From Sphingobium estronivorans (GTDB lineage: Bacteria; Pseudomonadota; Alphaproteobacteria; Sphingomonadales; Sphingomonadaceae), in NCBI RefSeq assembly GCF_008692605.1, contig NZ_LFCT01000025.1:32496-96495 (forward strand): a DNA stretch of 64,000 nt, read 5' to 3'. Under the pieces are notes generated by a model, which ran no database searches, had not been told where the DNA came from, and worked only from the letters and a program-made list of their open reading frames with translations. The number at the start of each line of letters is the position of its first letter. The first letter of the stretch is position 1. Below, in pieces: positions 8,037 to 16,217 of this stretch. The translations under genes and the position numbers were made by a program.

Positions 8037-8117
8037 ATGGGAAGAGGTTGCTTGCTCTGGCTGCTGGGCGTTCCCTTGCCACTCGTCCTCATCATCTGGT
8101 TTTTCTTCTTCCGCTGA
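8037..8117 (+). CDS. 26-residue single-span membrane protein
   Basis: A very short frame from ATG 8037 to TGA 8117 with a perfect AGGAGGT at 8024-8030, 6 bases upstream. The product opens MGRGCLLWLLGVPLP and ends in an aromatic WFFFFR tail, one hydrophobic helix with positive ends. I recall similar tiny hypothetical membrane proteins in proteobacteria but no function. The excellent ribosome-binding site and strongly non-random composition argue for a real gene. The rest of the 7789-8230 gap shows no other gene. Confidence 0.62.
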   Translation: MGRGCLLWLLGVPLPLVLIIWFFFFR

Positions 8118-8230
8118 TCTTTGGCGCGTCATCCGATCGGCAGAATATCGGTCATCCGGTTGACGCGGGCGGTTCGCTGATAAAATATCGGCTCAGGGCG
8201 GAAATGCGCCGCTCGTAAAAGGACTGCGAC

Positions 8231-9769
8231 TTGAAGATTGGCTGGGCAATCGCCCTTCCAGCGCTGTTATTTTCGCCGGGCTTCGTCGCACAGGCCTATG
8301 CCGAAACCTATTATGTCGATGCCAATCGCGGGGACGATCGTTCCAGCGGAACGCGCGAGGACCAGCCCTGGCGGTCCTTGGCGCGGCTGGGCGATTTTCC
8401 CTTCCAGCCTGGCGACCGCATTCGGCTGATGGCAGGGTCCGTCTGGAAGGAACCCTTGACGCTCCGGCGGTCGGGCAGGGCGGGCGCGCCCATCATAGTC
8501 GAGGCGGCCGGACAAGGCCCCAGGCCGCGCATCGATGTGGGCGGCGTCTCCCCCTACGCCATCGGGGTGATCGACGCGGGTCATGTCACGGTCGAGGGGT
8601 TGGAAGTCACCAATGACGCGCCCGTGCCGGCGCACCGCATCGGCGTGCTGGTATCGGCCGAAAATCGCGGCGTGACGCGGGGCATCCGCATCAGCGACAT
8701 CTACGTTCATGATGTTCGCGGCACCAATGATCGCAAGGACAATGGCGGCATCCTGTTCCGCGCGACCGGAAAGCAACGGGCAACCCGTTTCCAGGATTTG
8801 AGGATCGAGCGGAATATCCTGTGGCGGGTCGATCGTTCAGGCATCGCCGGGATCAGCGACCGGGTGTCTGCGTCGAACTGGTTTCCCAGCAGGAATGTCG
8901 TCATTCGGGACAATTATCTGGAGGATATTGGCGGAGACGGCATCGTGCCACGCGGCACGGACGGCGCGCTGATCGAACATAATATCGTGCGCTATGCCGG
9001 CAGCAGGGCGCCCGGCTACAACGCCGGAATCTGGCAGTGGAGCACGGACAACAGCCTGATCCAACTGAACGAGGCGGCCTTCACGCGCACGCGCTATGAC
9101 GGCCAGGGTTTCGATTCCGACTTCAACTCGCGCCGGACGACCTTCCTCTACAATTACAGCCATGACAATGCGGGCGGCTTTCTGCTGATCTGCTCGCCCC
9201 GGCGCGACGGCAGCGACAATCTGGGCAATCGCGGCACGCGGGCCCGGTTCAACGTCAGCCGAAATGACGGAACGCGGATATTCCAGCTTTCCGGCAATGT
9301 GTCGGACGTGCTGATCGAAAATAATGTGATCCATGTCGGCAAGGCGATGGACATTCAGATGGTGGTCGCCACCCAATGGAATGGATGGGCGCGCAAGGTC
9401 CGCTTCGTCGGCAACAGCTTCAAGGTCGCGGGCACGGCGCGCTATGGCCGCGAAAGCGGACGAAGCGGTCCCGATTATCTGATCCAGGCGGGCTTTGCTC
9501 CCGTCCGGTCCATCCGTTTCAAGCGGAACAGCTATCTGGGCAGCCATGTCGATCTGCCGCCGGACGGATTTGGCCAGCCTTCCATCCCCTATGAGGAACC
9601 GGCTTTGGATTGGCAGGTCCCAACGTTCGATCCTGCAAGACCGGAGGGATTTTCCGATTTTCTCGACCGCCATCGGGCCTGGATGCTGGCCATGCTGCAA
9701 CGGGAACTGGGAAGGCCGATCCTGTTGCAGCAGCCGCGCCGCAATTCGATCTTCCAGGCGCGGCGCTAA
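8231..9769 (+). CDS. Secreted right-handed parallel beta-helix protein
   Basis: A 512-residue exported protein with a signal peptide ending at about residue 24 (QAYA). The mature start TYYVDANRGDDRSSGT...PWRSL is typical of beta-helix proteins of the polysaccharide-lyase or pectate-lyase fold. The body has repeated short strands such as NVVIRDNYLEDIGGDGI, ALIEHNIVRYAGS and DVLIENNVIHVG. The start is TTG 8231, with AAAAGGA about 10 bases upstream. Enzyme activity cannot be assigned; polysaccharide binding, lysis or epimerisation are options. Copy B of the 101-bp repeat begins 4 bases after its stop. Confidence 0.82.
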   Translation: MKIGWAIALPALLFSPGFVAQAYAETYYVDANRGDDRSSGTREDQPWRSLARLGDFPFQPGDRIRLMAGSVWKEPLTLRRSGRAGAPIIVEAAGQGPRPRIDVGGVSPYAIGVIDAGHVTVEGLEVTNDAPVPAHRIGVLVSAENRGVTRGIRISDIYVHDVRGTNDRKDNGGILFRATGKQRATRFQDLRIERNILWRVDRSGIAGISDRVSASNWFPSRNVVIRDNYLEDIGGDGIVPRGTDGALIEHNIVRYAGSRAPGYNAGIWQWSTDNSLIQLNEAAFTRTRYDGQGFDSDFNSRRTTFLYNYSHDNAGGFLLICSPRRDGSDNLGNRGTRARFNVSRNDGTRIFQLSGNVSDVLIENNVIHVGKAMDIQMVVATQWNGWARKVRFVGNSFKVAGTARYGRESGRSGPDYLIQAGFAPVRSIRFKRNSYLGSHVDLPPDGFGQPSIPYEEPALDWQVPTFDPARPEGFSDFLDRHRAWMLAMLQRELGRPILLQQPRRNSIFQARR

Positions 9770-9772
9770 TAG

Positions 9773-9873
9773 CAAGGCGCGATGAGTTTGACTCATCGGA
9801 CATTGGTAAAGCCCGCGCGGCACCTGCGCGAAACCCACTTGTGATCGGTCGAAGATCGAGCGCGATGGTATAA
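9773..9873 (-). repeat. 101-bp dispersed repeat, copy B (inverted relative to copy A)
   Basis: Reverse complement of 5997-6097 with only a few changes. It sits just after the stop codon of the beta-helix gene. Together the two copies bracket about 3.7 kb in inverted orientation, which could allow inversion by homologous recombination, though 101 bp is short for that. Confidence 0.85.
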
Positions 9874-9936
9874 GAAGGACGCCGCGCCGTCGTTTCGCTG
9901 TTGGACCGGATGGCTCCGGTGCGCTACCGGGGCGGT

Positions 9937-10620
9937 ATGGACAATCCTTCCGCCGAGCGAACGGTTCGCGACAGACTATTGACCCGTGCCGACCTCCAGC
10001 GGCTCAGCGGCGAGCATTCGCTCATCGACTGCGATATGGAGGGGGCGGATTTATCGAATCTCGACCTGTCGGGATGGTCTTTCCAGCGCTGCAATCTGCG
10101 GAAAGCGGATTTCAGGGGGAGCAGGCTTGAGCGTACGCATTGGCAGTCCTGCCGGGCGCCCTTTGCCGATCTTAGCGGATGCGATCTCAGCGAAGCGGCG
10201 TTCGTCGCCAGCGATTTCAATAATGGCTCGTTCAAGCGCGCCCTGCTCGAAGCCGCGCGATTCAGCCAGTGCAAACTCACCGGCGCCGACCTTAGCGAAG
10301 TGCGGGCGATCGACCTTGATTTCGAGGAAACGCTGCTCATCAATGCCAAGCTGCCCCGCCTCTCCTTTCGTCGCGCCACGCTGAAACGCGTCGACTTCTC
10401 GCAGGCCGATTTGCGCAATTGCGATTTCCGTCAGGCGAATTTCATCGAATCGAGCCTGCGCGAGGCGAATATGCACGGCTGCCGCTTCGACGGCGCCGAT
10501 CTGCGGGGCGCGGATCTCGGCGGCCTGCGGCTTGTCGATGCCGCACCTTTCCGTGGCGCGACAATATCCCGCGACCAGGCGACGCAGCTTCTCAGCGAAC
10601 TGGGTCTCCACGTGCGCTGA
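9937..10620 (+). CDS. Qnr-like pentapeptide-repeat protein
   Basis: A cytoplasmic right-handed beta-helix made almost wholly of A(D/N)LxX-type five-residue repeats (for example GADLSNLDLSGWSFQRCNL, ADLRNCDFRQANF). The C-terminus (ATISRDQATQLLSELGLHV) resembles the dimerising helix at the end of Qnr and MfpA proteins, which mimic DNA and protect gyrase. ATG 9937 gives 227 residues, close to Qnr (about 215-225); TTG 9901 would add 12. No mobile-resistance context is seen, so it is probably a resident chromosomal homologue. Gyrase protection is inference. Confidence 0.8.
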   Translation: MDNPSAERTVRDRLLTRADLQRLSGEHSLIDCDMEGADLSNLDLSGWSFQRCNLRKADFRGSRLERTHWQSCRAPFADLSGCDLSEAAFVASDFNNGSFKRALLEAARFSQCKLTGADLSEVRAIDLDFEETLLINAKLPRLSFRRATLKRVDFSQADLRNCDFRQANFIESSLREANMHGCRFDGADLRGADLGGLRLVDAAPFRGATISRDQATQLLSELGLHVR

Positions 10621-10634
10621 ACGGCACAGCGCGC

Positions 10635-11177
10635 CTATGCTTCCCGCCAATTCCCCGGCGGGATGCCCTCTATCGTCCAGTCCCCGACGCTCCACCGCAC
10701 CAGCCGCAGCGTCGGCAGGCCGACCGCGGCGGTCATCCGGCGCACCTGCCGGTTGCGTCCTTCCCGGATCGTCAGCCTGATCCACCCATCCGGCACGGTC
10801 TTGCGGAAGCGGACCGGAGGATCGCGGGGCCAAAGCGGCGGCGGAGCGATGGACTCGACTTCGGCGGGCAGCGTCATGCCGTCCTTCAGCCGGACGCCTT
10901 GCCTCAGTCGATCCAGCGCGGCCTCCTGCGGATCGCCTTCCACCTGAACAAGATAGGTTTTGGGCATTTTGAACTTCGGATCGGCGATGCGCGCCTGCAA
11001 CCGGCCATCGTCGGTCAGCAGCAGCAGCCCTTCGCTGTCCAGGTCGAGCCGCCCGGCAGGATAGACGTGCGGCACGTCGATATAGGCGGACAATGTCGGC
11101 CGAACGGTGGGAGAACGCGCATCCGTGAACTGCGTCATGACCCCATAGGGCTTGTTGAACAGGATCAGCCGCGCCAT
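10635..11177 (-). CDS. rluE: 23S rRNA pseudouridine synthase, RluE family
   Basis: Converts a uridine of 23S rRNA to pseudouridine (position 2457 in E. coli, near the peptidyl-transferase centre). The 180-residue protein lacks an S4 domain, as RluE does. It has the catalytic GRLDLDSEGLL motif with Asp45, the conserved LFNKPYGVMTQFT opening, an LPAEVE...LWPRDPPVR block, and EGRNRQVRRMTAAVG near the end. The start lies 6 bases downstream of the roxA stop, so the two ribosome-modification genes are co-transcribed. Other RsuA-family members are less likely given the RluE-specific blocks. Confidence 0.92.
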   Translation of the reverse strand: MARLILFNKPYGVMTQFTDARSPTVRPTLSAYIDVPHVYPAGRLDLDSEGLLLLTDDGRLQARIADPKFKMPKTYLVQVEGDPQEAALDRLRQGVRLKDGMTLPAEVESIAPPPLWPRDPPVRFRKTVPDGWIRLTIREGRNRQVRRMTAAVGLPTLRLVRWSVGDWTIEGIPPGNWREA

Positions 11178-11183
11178 GGCTCC

Positions 11184-12338
11184 TCAATCCTCCTGTTCGA
11201 AGGCCAGGCTGCCCTGATCGACCAGCGCCGCCAGCAAATTGAGTGCCGCCGGCGAATGGGTGAGATCGGGCGTGGGGTGCACGCGCTCCCCGGCGCACAG
11301 CGCTTCCGCCAGCAGGGCGGTTTCGCCGGCGCATTCGAAACTCTGGCCATCGACGAACAGCAACACCGCCTGCCCACCCTGTCGGATGAAGGAGAAACGG
11401 CTCGCCGGGTTCCGGCACAACGGCGTTTGCGCGGTCAGCAAATCGCGCAGATCGGTCCTGTCGATCGCTTCGTCCGGCTGCCAGTCGATGTCGGGATATT
11501 TGCGGATGCTGTTATATTCCCCGAACCAGCGCGCGAAGGCGTCGCGATCCAGCATTCGCTCCGCGATCATCCCGTGCAACCGGTCGAGCGCTGACGAGGA
11601 AATCTCGCCGGGATTGTCCTGCGCCTGCAAATCCGGATCGGCATAGCGGTCGTCCTCCTGCATCCGTTCGACGACATGATCGCACCAGTCCGCGATCAGT
11701 TCGCTGCGCGAGGGCGCGCGAAAGCCGATCGAATAGGTCATGCAATCGTCACCGACTGCAACTCCGTCATGGGCGAAACCGGGCGGCACATATAATATGT
11801 CGCCGGGTTCCAGCACCCATTCGTCCGTGGCGTCGAATTCCGCGAGCAGGCGTAGATCGTCATGCGGCCGCAGGGGAGTGGATTCATCGCAGCGCGGCCC
11901 CACCCTCCAGCGGCGCCTGCCCAGCCCCTGAAGCAGGAACACGTCATATTGGTCGAAATGCGGCCCCACGCCTCCCCCATCCGTGGCATAGCTGACCATC
12001 ACATCGTCGATGCGCCAGTTGGGAATGAAACGGAACGGATCGATGAGCGCGGCCACATCGGGCACGTGATGATCCACCGCCTGCACCAGCAGGGTCCATG
12101 GCTGTCGGCCCAGCTTCGCAAATCGGCTGGCGGCGAACGGGCCGTGCGCCAGCGTCCAGCTATCGCCCGCCTGCTCGATCAACCGCGATTCGGCATCATC
12201 CTCGCAGGCCAGCCCCGCAAGCTCTTCGGGCGCCAGCGGATTGACCCACGCATTCCATGGATTGCGGATCAGCGCAGGCCGCTTCTGCCAATGGTTCCGA
12301 AGGAATAGGTCAATGTCGAAAGCGTCAATCTGCATCAT
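11184..12338 (-). CDS. roxA: Ribosomal protein L16 arginine hydroxylase (JmjC cupin, YcfD/RoxA type)
   Basis: A 2-oxoglutarate and Fe(II)-dependent oxygenase that in E. coli (YcfD) hydroxylates an arginine of ribosomal protein L16. The 384-residue product has the iron ligands in PHFDQYDVF (His127, Asp129) and FAHDGV (His190). The NHWQKRPALI opening, LVQAVDHH and EPGDILYVPPGF blocks match YcfD closely. The start at 12338 gives an N-terminus like the family (MMQIDAFDIDLF); the frame could extend to 12383. It is followed at once by rluE, which modifies the same region of the large subunit. Confidence 0.9.
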   Translation of the reverse strand: MMQIDAFDIDLFLRNHWQKRPALIRNPWNAWVNPLAPEELAGLACEDDAESRLIEQAGDSWTLAHGPFAASRFAKLGRQPWTLLVQAVDHHVPDVAALIDPFRFIPNWRIDDVMVSYATDGGGVGPHFDQYDVFLLQGLGRRRWRVGPRCDESTPLRPHDDLRLLAEFDATDEWVLEPGDILYVPPGFAHDGVAVGDDCMTYSIGFRAPSRSELIADWCDHVVERMQEDDRYADPDLQAQDNPGEISSSALDRLHGMIAERMLDRDAFARWFGEYNSIRKYPDIDWQPDEAIDRTDLRDLLTAQTPLCRNPASRFSFIRQGGQAVLLFVDGQSFECAGETALLAEALCAGERVHPTPDLTHSPAALNLLAALVDQGSLAFEQED

Positions 12339-12408
12339 GTCCTGCAATGCATGGGGAGCCAGCGCCGGACGCATTGCCCCCATTGGATGCCGGAGTCAAA
12401 AATCCGCC

Positions 12409-13086
12409 TCAGGCCGCGCGCCGGGTGGCGAACCAGATGACATGGCGCGGCCCCTTGCCGTTGCTGCGGGCGCGCACGGCCACCTCGTCCACGGCCAGTC
12501 CCGCACGGGCAAGACGGCGGGCAAAGGCGGCATCCGGCGCCGCCGACCATATCGCCAATATGCCGCCGGGCCTGAGCGCCGCCATGGCTGCCGCAATGCC
12601 CCGCGCGGAATAGATCCGGTCGTTCGCCTGCCGCACCAGCCCATCGGGCCCATTGTCGACGTCCAGAAGGATCGCGTCGTAAGTCCCTCGCCCCGCCTCG
12701 ATCACGTCCGCCACATCCGCCTGCAACAGGCGCACGCGCGGATCGTCCAGACAGCCCGCCATCAGATCCGCCATCGGTCCGCGTGCCCAGTCGATGATCT
12801 CGGGCACCAGTTCCGCGACCGTGACCTGCCCGTCATGACCCAGCGCAGCCAGCGCGGCGCGCAGGGTGAAGCCCATGCCATAGCCGCCGATCAGCAGGTG
12901 CGGCCGCGCCCGGCCGCGCAGCCGATCGCAACTGAGATTGGCCAGCGCCTCCTCCGAGCCGCTCATCCGGCTGCTCATCAGTTCATTGCCCTCAAGCACG
13001 ATCATGAAGTCCCTGCCACGTCGATAGAGGGTCAGTTCCGCTCCGCCCGGCACCTTGGCCGATCCGATAAATTCGCGCGCCTGCAT
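12409..13086 (-). CDS. Spermidine-synthase-like SAM-binding protein
   Basis: About 225 residues with a Rossmann methyltransferase fold: LLIGGYGMGFTLRAAL (glycine-rich loop), VTVAELVPEIIDWARG with the acidic ribose-binding residue, and DAILLDVDNGPDGL, as in the spermidine-synthase superfamily. The usual GGGDG motif is changed to GGYGMG, as in several uncharacterised relatives. Start uncertain: ATG 13086 is chosen; 13110 adds eight residues. It is a single gene, divergent from the exoribonuclease. A polyamine role is not established; it may be a methyltransferase of another kind. Confidence 0.72.
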   Translation of the reverse strand: MQAREFIGSAKVPGGAELTLYRRGRDFMIVLEGNELMSSRMSGSEEALANLSCDRLRGRARPHLLIGGYGMGFTLRAALAALGHDGQVTVAELVPEIIDWARGPMADLMAGCLDDPRVRLLQADVADVIEAGRGTYDAILLDVDNGPDGLVRQANDRIYSARGIAAAMAALRPGGILAIWSAAPDAAFARRLARAGLAVDEVAVRARSNGKGPRHVIWFATRRAA

Positions 13087-13166
13087 GTCACTTTCTCTCG
13101 GGTTCGGCATCCATCCGCCGCCGCCGGGGGTTTACGGCAAGGGGCCTCCGCGTCAAAGGAGGAAAA

Positions 13167-13619
13167 ATGCGATATTTCCTCGATACCGAATTCAATGGCT
13201 TTGCCGGTGAACTGATCAGCCTGGCGCTCGTACCCGAATATGGCGACCAGGACTTCTACGTCTCCCTTCCGCTGCCCGCAGACATTCATCCCTGGGTCGC
13301 GCAGAATGTGATTCCCTATCTCCGCTTCGTGCCGCCTGGCGTCGACCATGAATTGAACCGGGTCGATGCGGCGCGGCATCTGGAGGCCTATCTGGCGAGC
13401 GATCGCGATCCGGTCGTCATCGCGGACTGGCCGGACGATCTGGCCCATTTCTGCGCGCTTCTCACGACCGGGCCGGGCGAGATGATCGACCTGAACGGCC
13501 TTCGCCTGGAACTTATCAACGGCGCGGGGTTCAGCGCGGCCGCGAACAGCAGGATGCCGCACAACGCGCTTCACGATGCCCATGCCCTCAAGGATTTCTA
13601 CCTGGGCTCATTCGTCTGA
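13167..13619 (+). CDS. 3'-5' exoribonuclease (Rv2179c-like, DEDD superfamily)
   Basis: A 150-residue protein of the small DEDD exonuclease family typified by Rv2179c. The first acidic pair is in FLDTEFNG (Asp6, Glu8), the middle acidic residue in VIADWPDD, and the last motif is NALHDAHALKDF with the His/Asp pair. It covers the full domain with nothing extra. It probably trims RNA 3' ends in the cytoplasm. A GGAGG site lies 5 bases upstream of ATG 13167. Confidence 0.82.
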   Translation: MRYFLDTEFNGFAGELISLALVPEYGDQDFYVSLPLPADIHPWVAQNVIPYLRFVPPGVDHELNRVDAARHLEAYLASDRDPVVIADWPDDLAHFCALLTTGPGEMIDLNGLRLELINGAGFSAAANSRMPHNALHDAHALKDFYLGSFV

Positions 13620-13702
13620 GCGACGCCATCCCCATTCGTCGCAAATCGATTGCCTTGCATCGGCGGGCAGGCGAAGAGCCGGGCCAGGGCGTGGAGGGCA
13701 GA

Positions 13703-14032
13703 ATGTTCGTGAAAATGGGTTCGTTTATGTGCGCGATGGCGCTGGGCGTGACGCTGCTGCCGACGGCGGCGTGGGCGGACGACCCGCACGATCCGACGAT
13801 GCGCAGCGCTGCGGCGCGGGCGCGCGACCGTGCCATCATCAAGCAGATGAACCAGCGCCAACTCGCCTATGTCCGTCAGCGGGACGCCCGGAACCGGCCG
13901 ACCTACCGCGTGCGGCAGCGCGACCGTGACGCCTATGCCGACGCCCGCGCCGACTATGACCGGCAGATGGCGTCGTGGCGCCGCGCGGTCGCCGCCTGCA
14001 ACGCGGGCCGCTGGGAATATTGCGACAATTGA
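13703..14032 (+). CDS. Small exported Arg/Tyr-rich protein
   Basis: A 109-residue product. Residues 1-25 form a signal peptide ending AWA, followed by a charged region of repeated R-x-R and YxDxRxDYD patterns, and a C-terminal pair of Cys (VAACNAGRWEYCDN) that could form a disulfide. It starts at ATG 13703; upstream codons in frame lack signal-peptide character. No family function is known to me. Probably periplasmic. Confidence 0.65.
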   Translation: MFVKMGSFMCAMALGVTLLPTAAWADDPHDPTMRSAAARARDRAIIKQMNQRQLAYVRQRDARNRPTYRVRQRDRDAYADARADYDRQMASWRRAVAACNAGRWEYCDN

Positions 14033-14042
14033 GATTAGGCGG

Positions 14043-14068
14043 CATGTCTCCCGTAAATCGGGAGCATG
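14043..14068. terminator. Bidirectional hairpin terminator
   Basis: CTCCCG at 14048-14053 pairs with CGGGAG at 14059-14064 around TAAAT, extended by outer CATG/CATG segments. It fills the 37-base gap between the convergent exported-protein and LysR genes. Confidence 0.65.
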
Positions 14069-14069
14069 G

Positions 14070-15038
14070 TCAGACGAGCGGCTCTTCCTCTTCGGCCCTT
14101 GCCGGACCGTCCTGCCCGATCGTCCGCGCCGCAAAGTCCTGAAATGCCTGGAACGCGTGGGTCTGCTGCGTGTCGCGGCGGCTGACCATGCTGAAGACGC
14201 GGGTGAAGCGCAATTCCGGCACGTCCAGCGCCGCCAGTTCGCCGCGCCCGATCTCTTCCTCCACGGACAGGCGTGACAGGCAGGCAAGGCCGGCGCCATG
14301 CGCGACCGCCCGCTTCACCGCCTCCACGCTGTCGGTTTCCAGCAGGATATTGAGGGAGCTGATATATTTGAGGGCCTCGACGGTGAAGGAGATGCGCTCG
14401 CTCGACAGCGTCTTTTCCAGCACCCAGCCCTCCTGCGCCAGATCGGTCAGATGCACCGTTCCGCGTCGCGCCAGCGGGCTGTCCGGCGCGGCGCAGATGA
14501 CCAGCGCGTCGCGCAGCCAGGGGCGGGCGTCCAGATAGCTGGAATTGACCGGCGAGCCGACGAAACCAATGTCGAGCGCCATTTTCCTCACGCCCTCCAG
14601 CACGTCCTGCGATGGCAGGATCTTAAGGTCGATCCGCACCTGGGGATGGTGGCGCATGAAATCGGCGCACAGGCGTGGCAGCACATAATTGCCCACCGGC
14701 GCCGCGGCGCCGATGCGCAGCCGCCCGCGCAATTCCTCCGGCATGGACAAGGCTTCCATATCGGCGACCTGCACCAGAACCGCCCGCGCCATTTCCAGCA
14801 TCGTGCGTCCCCGATCCGTCAGGGTGAGCCGTCGCCGCGCCCGCGCGAACAGGCTGATTCCCAGATGGGTTTCCAACTCCTTCAGCGACATGCTCGCCGC
14901 CGATGGGCTCAGCCCCAGTTCTTCGGACGCCTTGACGATGCTGCCTTCCCGCGCGACCGCTTCGAACACGGCAAGCTGACGAAGTGTGATCCGCACCTGA
15001 GCCCTCTGCAAAAATATCTCCCCTTCCCTATCACGCAA
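14070..15038 (-). CDS. LysR-family transcriptional regulator
   Basis: A 322-residue LysR protein: an N-terminal winged helix-turn-helix (LRQLAVFEAVAREGSIVKASEELGLSPSAAS split over two helices), then a periplasmic-binding-protein-like effector domain from about residue 100 (RLRIGAAAPVGNYVLPRL). The first codon overlaps the end of the LuxR-type gene by 8 bases; a GTG at 14996 would give a more usual LysR N-terminus (VRITLRQLAVF) without the overlap. It sits in the same transcript as the LuxR gene, facing away from cysDNCQ, so a role in sulfur control (CysB/CysL-like) is possible but not shown. Confidence 0.88.
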   Translation of the reverse strand: MRDREGEIFLQRAQVRITLRQLAVFEAVAREGSIVKASEELGLSPSAASMSLKELETHLGISLFARARRRLTLTDRGRTMLEMARAVLVQVADMEALSMPEELRGRLRIGAAAPVGNYVLPRLCADFMRHHPQVRIDLKILPSQDVLEGVRKMALDIGFVGSPVNSSYLDARPWLRDALVICAAPDSPLARRGTVHLTDLAQEGWVLEKTLSSERISFTVEALKYISSLNILLETDSVEAVKRAVAHGAGLACLSRLSVEEEIGRGELAALDVPELRFTRVFSMVSRRDTQQTHAFQAFQDFAARTIGQDGPARAEEEEPLV

Positions 15039-16131
15039 TGGCCAGCACGCTGGTCAGGATATTGCGGACCAGTTCCGCCTGCCCCCGCGATCCGGTCTTG
15101 GAATAGACCTTCTTCGAATAGTTCCGCGCGGTTTCCACCGTAATGCCCAGTTCCCGCGCCGCTTCCTGGATCGAAAGCCCGCCCGCAATCGCCCAGGCCA
15201 ACCGCGCTTCGCTGGGCAGCAGGCCGAACAGGTCCGTCAACTGCTCGCAACGGTCCGCCTGCGACCAGCGGTCGCCGCTCAGATAGGCGATGGCGACCGG
15301 CTTGGAACTGGATGAGACCGACTGGCTGTGAATGGGCGCGATCAACATGTCCATCCACGGATCGCGGCTGAGATTGAACGCCTTGGGGCGGGTTTCCACA
15401 TCCTTGGCCCCATCCTCGGCATAGCGTTTCACCAGCGCCGTCAGTTCGCGATCCAGTGCCGGCGATGCGGGCGTCAGCCGGTCGTAGCGGCCGCGCCGCA
15501 GCACCGTCGTTCGCTGGAAAAGCTGGTCGACATGGGGCGTCATGTCGATGATGCGGCAGCGCGCATCGAGCGTCAGCCAGCCGAAATTCAGCCGCCCGAA
15601 CGCCTCCGACGTCACGGACGAACGGAACCGCTCCCGCTCGAAAGCGACGAAACTGCGCAGCGCGATCCGCAAATGCGGCACCAGCGCGGTCAACAGCGAG
15701 CCGACGGCGGTGCCAATCTCCCGCCCGCCCACGCAGCCCAGCCACGCATCGACGCCGCTCGGTTCCGTCACCCGAACGGAGCGCATGTTCGTCATGCCCT
15801 GCGGCAGCATGAGTTCTTCATGGAAAGACCGATGGACCGGATTTTTGGGGTCGATCAATTCCTCCAGCGAATAGACGCGCCCTTCACGCATGTGCCGGTA
15901 GGCCAGCGGATCGCGGGCATATTTTTCCACGAACAGCGTACGGATGTCAGCCGGCGGCGTCGCCCCCGCAAACAGTTCGATCACCGTATCCTCGTCGATG
16001 GTACGGAAAATGAGCGTCACGTAAATCGCGCCCGTGCGCGCGCGCAATTTTTCGAGAAACCCGGTCCATAAGGGTTGCTCGAACATGCCCTCATGAAGAG
16101 CCGCCAATAATCCGCCATCGTCCAGTCGCAT
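15031..16131 (-). CDS. LuxR-family (HTH) transcriptional regulator
   Basis: A 366-residue regulator with a C-terminal LuxR-type helix-turn-helix at about 300-360 (LLPSEARLAWAIAGGLSIQEAARELG, then TVETARNYSKKVYSKTGSRGQAELVR). The N-terminal 280 residues look PAS/GAF-like and do not show the autoinducer-binding residues of quorum-sensing LuxR proteins, nor a receiver domain. It is divergent from cysD, and the 86-base gap holds a 16-bp palindrome that may be its site. The signal it senses is unknown. Confidence 0.85.
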   Translation of the reverse strand: MRLDDGGLLAALHEGMFEQPLWTGFLEKLRARTGAIYVTLIFRTIDEDTVIELFAGATPPADIRTLFVEKYARDPLAYRHMREGRVYSLEELIDPKNPVHRSFHEELMLPQGMTNMRSVRVTEPSGVDAWLGCVGGREIGTAVGSLLTALVPHLRIALRSFVAFERERFRSSVTSEAFGRLNFGWLTLDARCRIIDMTPHVDQLFQRTTVLRRGRYDRLTPASPALDRELTALVKRYAEDGAKDVETRPKAFNLSRDPWMDMLIAPIHSQSVSSSSKPVAIAYLSGDRWSQADRCEQLTDLFGLLPSEARLAWAIAGGLSIQEAARELGITVETARNYSKKVYSKTGSRGQAELVRNILTSVLAIA

Positions 16132-16146
16132 GGCTATTCTGTATAC

Positions 16147-16162
16147 CCTCCCATATGGGAGG
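16147..16162. promoter_or_regulatory. 16-bp perfect palindrome between the LuxR gene and cysD
   Basis: CCTCCCATATGGGAGG is exactly self-complementary and lies 15 bases upstream of the LuxR-type start and 55 bases upstream of cysD. Its size and position suit an operator for the divergent pair, most simply for the LuxR-type protein. Confidence 0.62.
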
Positions 16163-16217
16163 TCCAGCCTTGTCCTTCATCTGCCATCACGGTGTCATAA
16201 AAGAAAGTGGGTGAACG

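Noticed and set aside
9901..9936. Upstream TTG start for the pentapeptide gene
   Set aside because: It adds 12 residues outside the repeat fold and no better ribosome-binding site; ATG 9937 gives Qnr-like length.
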